A stretch of DNA of 64,000 nucleotides from Thalassobellus citreus (lineage in GTDB: Bacteria; Bacteroidota; Bacteroidia; Flavobacteriales; Flavobacteriaceae), in NCBI RefSeq assembly GCF_044385915.1, contig NZ_JBISCC010000113.1, positions 12,152 through 76,151 of the forward strand, written 5' to 3'. Numbering within the stretch: position 1 is the stretch's first letter; the number at the start of each line of letters is the position of its first letter. A program made the position numbers and the translations under genes. The notes under the pieces were generated by a model. That model was not told where the DNA came from. It searched no databases and saw nothing but the letters and a program-made list of their open reading frames with translations. Of the stretch, positions 34,197 to 41,640 are shown in pieces.

Positions 34197-36248
34197 TTGA
34201 ATTACCCCAAAACAAAAACTGTAAACACAATCGACACCTACTTTAATCAAAAAGTAAAAGATCCTTTTAGGTGGTTAGAAGATGATAGAAGTATTGAAAC
34301 AGAAGCATGGGTAAAAGCTCAAAACGCAACTACGTATAACTATTTAGAAAATATTCCATACAGAAATAAACTAAAAAAACGCTTAACTAGTTTATGGAAC
34401 TACGAAAAAATTGGAGCCCCTTTTACAGAAGGTGATTATACTTATTTTTCAAAAAATGACGGCTTACAAAATCAAGATATCATTTATAGAAAAAAAGAAG
34501 ATGACAAAGAAACCATGTTTTTAGACCCCAATACGTTTTCAAAAGATGGCACTATTTCTTTAGATACTTTAAGCTTTTCTGAAGATGGCAAGATATTAGC
34601 TTACTCCATTTCTGAAGGCGGAAGCGATTGGAGAAAAATTATCATTATAAATACAGATACCAAAGAAAAGATTGAAGACGCTTTAATCAACGTAAAATTT
34701 AGCGCTATATCTTGGTACAAAAACGAAGGCTTTTATTATTCAAGCTATGATAAACCTGAGGGGAGTGAATTATCTGCAAAAACAGATCAGCATAAAATAT
34801 ACTACCACAAACTAGGAACAACTCAAAAAGAAGACACCCTAATTTTTGGAGGCATACCAAAAGAAAAACATCGCTATATCTATGCAACTGTTACCGAAGA
34901 CAACAAGTATTTAGTTTTAACTCCGAGAACATCAACATCGGGTAACAAATTATATATTAAAGATTTATCGGTTCCTAATAGTAAACTCATTACTGTATTA
35001 AATCATACTGATAGCGACAGTTATATTATAGATAATAAAGGCAGTAAATTATATATTGTTACGAACCTTAATGCACCTAACAAGAAAATTATTTCGGTTG
35101 ATGCATCAAACCCTACACCTGAAAACTGGATAGATCTTATTCCTGAAGCAGAACATGTTTTAAACGCAACAAAAGGCAGTGGGTTCTTCTTTGCAAATTA
35201 CATGGTTGATGCCATTTCTAAAATAAAACAATATGATTACAATGGTAACTTAATAAGAGATATTGAATTACCAGGGTTAGGAACAGTTTCTGGTTTTTCA
35301 GGTAAAAAAGACACTAAAACATTATACTATAGCTTTACAAATTACAATACACCATCAAGTATTTATGCCTTAAACCCTAAAACAGAAGAAACCACTTTAC
35401 ATTGGAAGCCTGAAATAGATTTTAATAGCGATCTTTATGAAAGTCATCAAGTTTTTTACAAGTCTAAAGATGGCACAAAAATCCCGATGATTATAACTCA
35501 CAAAAAAGGAATAAAATTAAACGGAGAAAACCCAACCATTCTATATGGTTATGGCGGATTCAACATTAGCTTAACACCCGCTTTTAGCATTACCAATACT
35601 ATTTGGATGGAGCAAGGAGGCGTTTTGGCTATTCCCAACTTACGAGGTGGTGGCGAGTATGGCAAGGCATGGCATGAAGCAGGTATTCAACTAAAAAAAC
35701 AAAATGTTTTTGATGATTTTATCGCTGCAGCGGAATACTTAATAGCTAACAATTATACATCTTCTAAATATTTAGCATTACGAGGTGGATCTAACGGAGG
35801 TTTATTAGTAGGTGCTGTAATGACACAACGCCCAGAATTAGCAAAAGTAGCATTGCCTGCAGTTGGTGTTTTAGATATGCTACGCTATCACACCTTTACA
35901 GCTGGTGCAGGTTGGGCTTACGATTACGGAACAGCAGAACAGAGTGAAGCCATGTTTGAATATATAAAAGGATATTCGCCTGTTCATAATGTAAAAGAAG
36001 GTGTTGAATATCCAGCAACACTAATTACTACAGGCGATCATGACGATAGAGTTGTACCAGCCCATAGTTTTAAATTTGCTGCCCAATTACAAAGTAAACA
36101 AATAGGTAAAAACCCTACTTTAATACGTATTGAAACCGATGCTGGTCACGGAGCAGGAACTCCGGTTAGTAAAATTATAGACCAATATGCCGATATTTTT
36201 GGGTTTACACTTTACAATATGGGTTTTCAAGAATTACCAAATGAATAG
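34197..36248 (+). CDS. Prolyl oligopeptidase family serine peptidase (S9A)
   Basis: The 683 residues comprise an N-terminal seven-bladed propeller (about 70-400) and a C-terminal alpha/beta-hydrolase. The latter has ILYGYGGFN, the nucleophile Ser in ALRGGSNGGLLVG, Asp in TTGDHDDRVVP and His in DAGHGAGTP. The only plausible start is TTG at 34197: an in-frame TAA lies 15 nt upstream and the next ATG is ~105 codons inside. Unlike many flavobacterial relatives it has no signal peptide, so it is predicted cytosolic. Confidence 0.9.
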   Translation: MNYPKTKTVNTIDTYFNQKVKDPFRWLEDDRSIETEAWVKAQNATTYNYLENIPYRNKLKKRLTSLWNYEKIGAPFTEGDYTYFSKNDGLQNQDIIYRKKEDDKETMFLDPNTFSKDGTISLDTLSFSEDGKILAYSISEGGSDWRKIIIINTDTKEKIEDALINVKFSAISWYKNEGFYYSSYDKPEGSELSAKTDQHKIYYHKLGTTQKEDTLIFGGIPKEKHRYIYATVTEDNKYLVLTPRTSTSGNKLYIKDLSVPNSKLITVLNHTDSDSYIIDNKGSKLYIVTNLNAPNKKIISVDASNPTPENWIDLIPEAEHVLNATKGSGFFFANYMVDAISKIKQYDYNGNLIRDIELPGLGTVSGFSGKKDTKTLYYSFTNYNTPSSIYALNPKTEETTLHWKPEIDFNSDLYESHQVFYKSKDGTKIPMIITHKKGIKLNGENPTILYGYGGFNISLTPAFSITNTIWMEQGGVLAIPNLRGGGEYGKAWHEAGIQLKKQNVFDDFIAAAEYLIANNYTSSKYLALRGGSNGGLLVGAVMTQRPELAKVALPAVGVLDMLRYHTFTAGAGWAYDYGTAEQSEAMFEYIKGYSPVHNVKEGVEYPATLITTGDHDDRVVPAHSFKFAAQLQSKQIGKNPTLIRIETDAGHGAGTPVSKIIDQYADIFGFTLYNMGFQELPNE

Positions 36249-36287
36249 TAATTTCTTTTGTGCTATTTTTGCTTTTAGAATTTCCGT

Positions 36288-37199
36288 ATGTTACAAGTAA
36301 AAAATCTATCCTTTAGTTATAAAAACCAACCTGTTTTAAGTAACATTAATTTTTCTGTTAAAACAGGAGAACATTTTTCTATTATAGGAGAAAGCGGCTC
36401 CGGAAAAAGCACGCTTTTAAAACTTCTCTATGGTACTTACGATTTAAATGAAGGCAACATTTACTGGAAAAACCATGAAGTTTTAGGTCCAAAACATAAT
36501 TTAATTATTGGTCCAGAATACATGAAGTATGTAGCGCAAGAATTCGATTTGATGCCATTTATTACGGTTGCGGAAAATATTGGCGCCTTTCTTTCTAACT
36601 TTTACCCTGAAGAAAAACAAGCACGCATCAAAGAACTTCTTAAAGTAGTTGAACTTAATGATGTTGCCAATACTAAAGTTAAATATTTAAGTGGCGGACA
36701 AAAACAACGTGTTGCCATTGCGAGAGCCATTGCTAAACAGCCAGAAATCCTTTTACTAGACGAACCTTTTAGTCATATTGATAATTTTAAAAAACAATCG
36801 TTACGCAGAAGCTTGTTTAAATTTTTAAAAGAAGAAAACATTACATGTATTGTTGCTACACACGATAAAGATGATGTCTTATCTTTTTCAGATAACATGA
36901 TTGTTTTACACGAGGCTAAAATTATGGCAAAAGGCACTCCTGAAAATTTATACAACAATCCAAAAGACAAATTAATCGCTTCCTTTTTTGGAGAATTTAA
37001 TGAGATTAACAACCGTATTGTGTACGCACATCAAATAAGAATAGTTGAAAAATCGAACTTAAAAGCTGTAGTTAAACAATCTTATTTTAAAGGAAATTAT
37101 TATTTAATTGAAGCTGAAATAGGTCATGATATTGTGTTTTTTGAGCATGATGAAAAATTAAAAAACAATCAAATTGTTAATCTGAAAATAGATTTATAA
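36288..37199 (+). CDS. ABC transporter ATP-binding protein
   Basis: A 303-residue ATPase. Walker A is GESGSGKSTLLKL (about 35-47), the Q-loop YVAQEFDLMPF, the signature YLSGGQKQRVAIARAIA, Walker B EILLLDEPFSHID and the switch ATHD. A C-terminal extension (about 225-303) has an OB-like TOBE character. No permease is encoded beside it, so its partner must be elsewhere. Its stop overlaps by 6 nt the 3' end of the convergent WYL fusion gene. Confidence 0.92.
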   Translation: MLQVKNLSFSYKNQPVLSNINFSVKTGEHFSIIGESGSGKSTLLKLLYGTYDLNEGNIYWKNHEVLGPKHNLIIGPEYMKYVAQEFDLMPFITVAENIGAFLSNFYPEEKQARIKELLKVVELNDVANTKVKYLSGGQKQRVAIARAIAKQPEILLLDEPFSHIDNFKKQSLRRSLFKFLKEENITCIVATHDKDDVLSFSDNMIVLHEAKIMAKGTPENLYNNPKDKLIASFFGEFNEINNRIVYAHQIRIVEKSNLKAVVKQSYFKGNYYLIEAEIGHDIVFFEHDEKLKNNQIVNLKIDL

Positions 37200-38915
37200 A
37201 ATTTCTCGCTCAGCATACTCCAACCCATTTGGTAATGGAATGGAAGAAAATTCTAAATGCAATACGCGTCTTCTCCTTTGCACTTCTGCCTTTGATGAAG
37301 CATGTAGCAATAATGGTTTTATTAACTGAACACCACCAGAAGCCACCTCACTTACAAAAGGAATAGAATTCGTGGTTATAAGCTTAATTTCTTCATCAAT
37401 TAAGCGTTTGTTATGCGAACCAGGAATTACTTTTAAAGCACCATTTTTCACAGTCGTATCATCCAAATGAATGCGCATAGAAAACGTGTTTTTTGAAATT
37501 TCTTCAGGTGGACACACACTTATCACACCTTTTTTATTTGTCCACGAACTAAAACCTTCCGTTTCTATTTTTTCAGAAACATTTATTGGCACATCTTGAT
37601 GCCAAGTCACATACCAATTATCTTTTGGAGATTTATCAAAATAAATAGCTTTTGTTAAAAAAACATCTCTATCAATAGATTTTATGAGCTTTTTAAAATT
37701 TTTGTTAAACAAAATATCCTTAAGTTCAGGCATTTTATTCAATACTTCTCGCATACCAAAAGCCTGCTCGTTATTGTTTTTAATATAATTATCTAATCTA
37801 GCTTTTAGCTTCCTAATATCACGCTTCGTGTATACATGGTTTAAAATCCCAAAACCTTTATACTCTAATCGTTTTGCAATGGTTCGTAAATTTTTGTCGT
37901 TAATTTCTGTTTCATAAGCGTCAACAGCATCATATAAACGCTCTTTTATATTTCGTTTCAAACGCTCTGGTGCAATTACTTTAACACCTTCACCTAGCCC
38001 TAAAATTTCTTTTTCTAATTCAAAATTAAGCTGAACATTTAAAGAAATTGTCACACCATAATTATCACGACTTACCTCTTTTTGTGAATGATGAAAAGGC
38101 TTTGTTAATATATAAGGTGCTTGTTTGTGGTTTACATAAAGTAAAACCGTTTCAGGTTCCAAATTCGGACTTACTGAAACACCTATAGCGTGCTTATAAA
38201 AGTCTTCTGAATTAAAATTTAAATCGGTTACAAATGCTTTCGAACTTTTTTTAATTGAAATAATTCGGTCTAAAGCCAAATTCATAATGCCTTCATTTTT
38301 TCGACGCCTTCCTACTATAAACCATCTATTTCTAAACTCTTTTAGTAAATAAGGATAAAAGACAAAAGAACTTTCTTGCCGCGCTTTAAAAGATTGATAT
38401 GTAATTTCAATAGCTTGTTTTTTAAGTATAAATTGATAAAGCCTATCTAAAAACCTCAACCCTTTTAAGTTCTCATTTTTTTCAAAATCTATAAGTGATT
38501 TTTCTTGTGTTTTTTGAGTATAAACATGGTCTTCAAGTTTTTGAACCATACTCCCTAATTCTTCAAAATGAGAAAAGCCTTGAAACTGTTTTAAAAATGA
38601 TACAGCTTCCGATAATTTACTTAAATCCTGATTAGAAATTGGACTGTTGGTAATGCTGTAACTTTCATCTTCATATTTATAATATTTTCTATCATAAACA
38701 ACAATGGGCGCATTATAACCTAATTTATCACTTCGCATCATTTGTAAATCTAATTGTACGGTGCGTTTACTAACATCTATATTCTTCCCTTCATATTCAT
38801 AAAGTGCATCAGATACTGCTTCAATTAAGTCATTTAAAGTCCATTGTCTAAAATTATTTTGAAGACATTTATCTATCGTTTTGTATCTAATTAATGCGTT
38901 TTTATTGACTGCCAT
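37194..38915 (-). CDS. WYL regulator fused to a phytanoyl-CoA dioxygenase-like domain
   Basis: This is a 573-residue fusion. Residues 1-90 (DNA-binding, SKRTVQLDLQMMRSD) and the WYL domain (about 150-230: FYPYLLKEFRNRWFIVGRR) closely match the 340-residue WYL regulator at 5060-6082. From about 345 a PhyH-type 2-oxoglutarate/Fe(II) oxygenase follows: YKGFGILNHVY, WHQDVPI (H439-x-D441 iron ligands), GALKVIPGSHNKR, distal H538 in LLLHASSKAE and RRRRVLHLEF. Catalytic residues look intact. It diverges from the gene at 39009, with the shared operator 41 bp upstream of its start. Sensing or modifying damaged RNA is inferred. Confidence 0.9.
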   Translation of the reverse strand: MAVNKNALIRYKTIDKCLQNNFRQWTLNDLIEAVSDALYEYEGKNIDVSKRTVQLDLQMMRSDKLGYNAPIVVYDRKYYKYEDESYSITNSPISNQDLSKLSEAVSFLKQFQGFSHFEELGSMVQKLEDHVYTQKTQEKSLIDFEKNENLKGLRFLDRLYQFILKKQAIEITYQSFKARQESSFVFYPYLLKEFRNRWFIVGRRRKNEGIMNLALDRIISIKKSSKAFVTDLNFNSEDFYKHAIGVSVSPNLEPETVLLYVNHKQAPYILTKPFHHSQKEVSRDNYGVTISLNVQLNFELEKEILGLGEGVKVIAPERLKRNIKERLYDAVDAYETEINDKNLRTIAKRLEYKGFGILNHVYTKRDIRKLKARLDNYIKNNNEQAFGMREVLNKMPELKDILFNKNFKKLIKSIDRDVFLTKAIYFDKSPKDNWYVTWHQDVPINVSEKIETEGFSSWTNKKGVISVCPPEEISKNTFSMRIHLDDTTVKNGALKVIPGSHNKRLIDEEIKLITTNSIPFVSEVASGGVQLIKPLLLHASSKAEVQRRRRVLHLEFSSIPLPNGLEYAEREIL

Positions 38916-38955
38916 TTTCTGAAATATTTCTTCTAAATTAGAAGAAAATATTTAC

Positions 38956-38991
38956 TACGCAAAAACATTGCGTATACAAACTAATACTTTG
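38956..38991 (+). promoter_or_regulatory. Shared repair-regulon promoter facing the 39009 gene
   Basis: A perfect palindrome TACGCAA-AAACA-TTGCGTA (38956-38974), 9 nt, then the -7-like octamer ATACTTTG (38984-38991). The ATG of the downstream gene is 17 nt further. It lies in the divergent region with the WYL fusion, which could be autoregulated from the same site. Next to it, at about 38921-38941, is a second inverted repeat TTTCTTCTAA/TTAGAAGAAA. Confidence 0.75.
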
Positions 38992-39008
38992 TATCAAATA
39001 TTAAAACA

Positions 39009-39587
39009 ATGGAAGCTTTAAAATTAAAAATATTTGATGTCTTGACTGAAAAAATAGCTGTTTCAGAATTTGAAAACTGGCTGTATAATTCAGAGGAATT
39101 TATGAATCAATTAAATTCAAATTCGTTTTATTTTGATGTCATTTCAATTAACTACAAAACTACATGTTGGTCTAAAAACTTAAATAAGTTAGCAATAGAA
39201 AACTATGATGAAGATTTTATCATTTTATATGAAATTGAAAAGAGTTGTTTAGAAATAATAGATTCTAAAAGAGCAAATGAAGTATATGAAATTTTATCAA
39301 AATTAATTTACAACTTCGACTACGATACTGATTATAATATTTTATGGAAATTTTATGGTATTTATGAGTATTTCGAGTCATTTGAAGGAAGTATGTTCAA
39401 TAAAAATAAATTACTAAATGAAGCGAAATTTTACACAAAACAAGTCATTGAATTAACTCAAAATTGCATAAACTTTGAAGAAACAAATAAGGCATTAATT
39501 AAAGACTTAAAACCCTATAAAATTATCCAAAAAATGAAAAATCAAGCATTTAAAAACAAATTTCTTGCTTTTTTCAAAAAAATATAA
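39009..39587 (+). CDS. Hypothetical protein, first gene of second RNA-repair locus
   Basis: A 192-residue soluble acidic protein that I do not recognise. It is predominantly helical, with aromatic-rich segments NYKTTCWSKNLNKLAIENYD and ILWKFYGIYEYFESFEG (about 105-121), and a basic C-terminal tail FKNKFLAFFKKI. The overall look resembles small immunity-type proteins, but no motif supports a family. It has its own copy of the shared operator/promoter 17 nt upstream, so it belongs to the regulon. Confidence 0.7.
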   Translation: MEALKLKIFDVLTEKIAVSEFENWLYNSEEFMNQLNSNSFYFDVISINYKTTCWSKNLNKLAIENYDEDFIILYEIEKSCLEIIDSKRANEVYEILSKLIYNFDYDTDYNILWKFYGIYEYFESFEGSMFNKNKLLNEAKFYTKQVIELTQNCINFEETNKALIKDLKPYKIIQKMKNQAFKNKFLAFFKKI

Positions 39588-39633
39588 TACTTCGTATTAT
39601 GGGTGCAATTTTTCAGAAAAAGAAAAAATAAAT

Positions 39634-39665
39634 TTTGAAAAGTCAAAAATAAAGTTAAATCTTTG
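39634..39665 (+). promoter_or_regulatory. Constitutive-type promoter of the prfH leader
   Basis: TTTG (39634-39637), a 20-nt spacer and AATCTTTG (39658-39665) match the Bacteroidota -33/-7 spacing. No TACGCAA operator is present, so prfH appears to be controlled by the leader instead. A small inverted repeat (TTCAAC/GTTGAA, about 39675-39696) follows the expected start. Confidence 0.6.
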
Positions 39666-39711
39666 CAACGCATTTCAACCAAAACAGATGTTGAATTAAA
39701 AATTAGAAACT

Positions 39712-39786
39712 ATGAGTTTATTTATAACATATCTAAATGATCCAAAAGGAATACCGCCTTTTGTGATGCTTCGTGATTATCGTTAG
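39712..39786 (+). CDS. Putative 24-aa leader peptide upstream of prfH
   Basis: An ATG frame of 24 codons lies 46 nt after the -7 element. The product contains a Gly-Ile-Pro-Pro-Phe run (residues 13-17) and ends Arg-Asp-Tyr-Arg before TAG. A consecutive Pro-Pro pair is a known slow step for ribosomes. An intrinsic terminator begins 25 nt after the stop, and prfH starts about 180 nt after the stop. The layout is that of a ribosome-sensing attenuator; coding is inferred from position and composition only. Confidence 0.5.
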   Translation: MSLFITYLNDPKGIPPFVMLRDYR

Positions 39787-39810
39787 ATAAACTTTTCAAA
39801 TTTATAAATG

Positions 39811-39849
39811 AAAAATCCGAAGCAATTTAAAACTGTTTCGGATTTTTTG
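39811..39849 (+). terminator. Intrinsic terminator (attenuator) between leader peptide and prfH
   Basis: An 11-bp stem AAAAATCCGAA / TTCGGATTTTT with a 15-nt loop and a T-run. Two further hairpins lie between it and prfH: TTAACC/GGTTAA near 39860-39875 and CATTTAG-CACG/CGTG-CTAAATG near 39913-39944. Alternative pairing could let RNA polymerase read through. Confidence 0.75.
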
Positions 39850-39966
39850 TTTTCTACCGTTAACCATTCTGGTTAAAACATTCCCGAAATAGTAAAAATT
39901 TCAAGCTGAATTACATTTAGCACGCGAATAACGTGTACCTAAATGTGCTTCAAAATAACATTAAAA

Positions 39967-40662
39967 ATGAAAACTAAAATAATACAAATAACCTCTGGTC
40001 GAGGGCCAGCAGAATGTTGTTGGGTTGTTGCTCAAGTTCTAAAACATTTTTTAGAAGCTACAAAACACCATGGTATTGCTTATAAAATATTGCAAAGAGA
40101 AAAAGGCATTGAAAACATGACATTACAATCTGTTACTATTCAATTACAAGCAAAAACTCTGGATCAATTTTTAAGTCAATGGATTGGAACAATACAGTGG
40201 ATAGGCATTTCAACCTTTAGACCACAACACAAGCGAAAAAACTGGTTTGTAGCTTTAAATGAAATTGAACAAAAACAACAATTTCAAATTCATGAAAAAG
40301 ACATTGCATATCAAGCCACACGAAGTTCTGGACCTGGTGGCCAACATGTAAACAAAGTGAGTTCTGCTATTAGAGCTATTCATCTACCAACAAAAACACA
40401 AGTTTTGGTTATGGATAGTCGCTCGCAACATCAAAACAAAAAAATAGCTAAAATACGTTTACAAGAAAAAGTAAGCGAAATGCAATTGAAACTACTAAAA
40501 TCGAACATTAAAAACCAATGGGCAAACCACTTAAACATAGAACGCGGCAACCCTATACAAATTTTTAAAGGTTCAAATTTTAAAAAAAGCACCATTGTAA
40601 AAACGTATAAAAAACAACGCAAAGCATTGAAAAATGATTTGCAAAACGAATTAAATTATTAA
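39967..40662 (+). CDS. prfH: Peptide chain release factor-like protein PrfH
   Basis: About 231 residues from the ATG at 39967 (MKTKIIQITSGRGP), preferred over an upstream ATG that lies in a leader hairpin. The N-terminus is RF-H type (SGRGPAECCWVV). The peptidyl-hydrolysis motif GPGGQHVNK is intact (GGQ at 124-126) and a basic C-terminal tail follows. PrfH is known to work with RtcB2-type ligases in rescuing ribosomes cut in the 16S decoding centre. A TPR gene follows 4 nt later, then the tRNA-like array and rtcB. Confidence 0.93.
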   Translation: MKTKIIQITSGRGPAECCWVVAQVLKHFLEATKHHGIAYKILQREKGIENMTLQSVTIQLQAKTLDQFLSQWIGTIQWIGISTFRPQHKRKNWFVALNEIEQKQQFQIHEKDIAYQATRSSGPGGQHVNKVSSAIRAIHLPTKTQVLVMDSRSQHQNKKIAKIRLQEKVSEMQLKLLKSNIKNQWANHLNIERGNPIQIFKGSNFKKSTIVKTYKKQRKALKNDLQNELNY

Positions 40663-40666
40663 ACCA

Positions 40667-41200
40667 ATGGATACAAATTTGTCAAATAATTATGTACTTA
40701 AAGCTATAGACGCCTATCCGTATGAATTAGAAGAAACCGTAGAAAATTTAAACTACGCCTTGTCTTACGAAGCTAATAACGCTTACGCATTGTATTTAAT
40801 GGGTCGTATACAAGCTGAACAATTTGGCGATTACGAAACGGCAAAACAATTTTATGCCGAATCACTAGCTAATAAAATGGATTTTCAAAAAGTATATCCT
40901 AAATACATTTTGGTATTAATATGGAATGAAGACTATATAGAAGCTCAAAAATTAATAGACTTTGCTTTTACCGTAAAAGGTTTAAACAAAGGTGAAGTTT
41001 GGTTAAAACAAGGGCAATTATTTGAAAATCGTCAAGATTATAAAAAAGCTATTAAAGCAATAAAACAAGCTAAACTATTTAGCTGTAATGATGATTTTAC
41101 AAACTTTATTGATTGTGAAATGTCTAGAATTAAAAACAAAATAAAATCTAAAAAGACTAAAAAAGCCAAATGTAAAACGAAGAAAAAAAAAGAAAAATAA
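40667..41200 (+). CDS. Tetratricopeptide-repeat protein
   Basis: A 177-residue protein with three to four TPR-like helix pairs, for example NAYALYLMGRIQAEQFGDYETAKQFYAESL and EVWLKQGQLFENRQDYKKAIKAIKQAKLF. A very basic Lys-rich tail follows (about 155-177) that could contact RNA or the ribosome. It starts 4 nt after prfH and is surely co-translated, so it is probably a partner protein of PrfH or RtcB. The catalytic content is nil. Confidence 0.8.
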   Translation: MDTNLSNNYVLKAIDAYPYELEETVENLNYALSYEANNAYALYLMGRIQAEQFGDYETAKQFYAESLANKMDFQKVYPKYILVLIWNEDYIEAQKLIDFAFTVKGLNKGEVWLKQGQLFENRQDYKKAIKAIKQAKLFSCNDDFTNFIDCEMSRIKNKIKSKKTKKAKCKTKKKKEK

Positions 41201-41214
41201 AAAATAATTATTAC

Positions 41215-41250
41215 TACGCAAAAACATTGCGCAATAGAGTTAAATATTTG
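41215..41250 (+). promoter_or_regulatory. Shared repair-regulon promoter of the tRNA-like array
   Basis: Operator TACGCAA-AAACA-TTGCGCA (41215-41233), a 9-nt spacer and the octamer AATATTTG (41243-41250). Architecture is identical to the rtcB-1 and rtcB-2 promoters. The transcript would start near 41257 and enter the leader hairpin and tRNA-like elements before any protein gene. Confidence 0.78.
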
Positions 41251-41298
41251 TAGAGTAATTAATAAGAAGTCTTTTGGAATCAGACTTTAAAAGGTAGT

Positions 41299-41328
41299 GC
41301 TCCGCCAGACACAGGAAGCTGGTGGAGC
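41299..41328 (+). ncRNA. Leader hairpin of the tRNA-like array transcript
   Basis: A 10-bp stem GCTCCGCCAG / CTGGTGGAGC (one G-U pair) with loop ACACAGGAAG. It is the counterpart of the rtcB-1 leader hairpin: the preceding GGTAGTG and the loop pattern AC-AGGA-G are shared, and an AAGTCTTT word occurs ~20-30 nt upstream in both leaders. Confidence 0.6.
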
Positions 41329-41356
41329 TTAATAAAAGTTCTTTAAATTATTAAAC

Positions 41357-41439
41357 GGAAGCATTGAGCAATTGGTTGGCTCGCCTGACTGTAAATCAGG
41401 TCTTTATTAAGCATGTAGGTTCGAGTCCTACTGCTTCCA
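41357..41439 (+). tRNA. tRNA-Tyr-like (GTA), canonical order
   Basis: Acceptor GGAAGCA/TGCTTCC (7 of 7 pairs), D-arm GAGC/GCTC with A14 and GG in the loop, anticodon arm CCTGA-CTGTAAA-TCAGG with anticodon GTA. A 14-nt class II variable arm (CTT/AAG stem) and a T-arm GTAGG-TTCGAGT-CCTAC complete it, with discriminator A. The structure is complete and could be functional. It is transcribed from the repair-regulon promoter rather than from a housekeeping one, and stands first in the array. Tyr(GTA) is a known target class of some anticodon nucleases. Confidence 0.85.
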
Positions 41440-41441
41440 CA

Positions 41442-41531
41442 TCAAGCAAGTCTTGTTAAGTGTTTCAGTATAGCACTATTGTATACATCCTTGCCAATTG
41501 GCATAAGGATTTTATATCCAACTTGACTTGA
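41442..41531 (+). ncRNA. Structured cloverleaf-like RNA, degenerate tRNA-Gly-like
   Basis: A closing helix TCAAGCAAGT (41442-41451) pairs with ACTTG-A-CTTGA (41521-41531), 10 bp with one bulge. Inside are AGTG...CACT (D-arm-like, 41459-41477) or the alternative GTATA...TATAC, and ATCC-TTGCCAA (41487-41497) with a distant GGAT (41507-41510), which resembles a Gly(GCC) anticodon arm carrying an extra 9 nt. There is no TTCGA T-loop. It is clearly structured but not a normal tRNA. Confidence 0.45.
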
Positions 41532-41564
41532 AGGTTTTAAGATTATTTAACCAAAAAAATAGTC

Positions 41565-41640
41565 ATCATCTATCGGTCGTGGGTTCGAATCCCACTTCTG
41601 CAAATGCAGAATAGTTCAGTTTGGTTAGAACAATAGATTC
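41565..41640 (+). ncRNA. Circularly permuted tRNA-like gene, Met(CAT)-like
   Basis: The 3' half comes first: loop end ATCA, anticodon-stem strand TCTAT (41569-41573), variable CGGTC, T-arm GTGGG-TTCGAAT-CCCAC (41579-41595) and acceptor strand TTCTGCA (41596-41602). A linker AA follows, then the 5' half: acceptor strand TGCAGAA (41605-41611), TA, D-arm GTTC/GAAC with A14 and GG, and anticodon-stem strand ATAGA (41633-41637) plus TTC. All stems pair perfectly between halves, and the loop TTC+ATCA gives anticodon CAT. As a linear tRNA nothing pairs. Identity is by loop sequence only. Confidence 0.75.
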
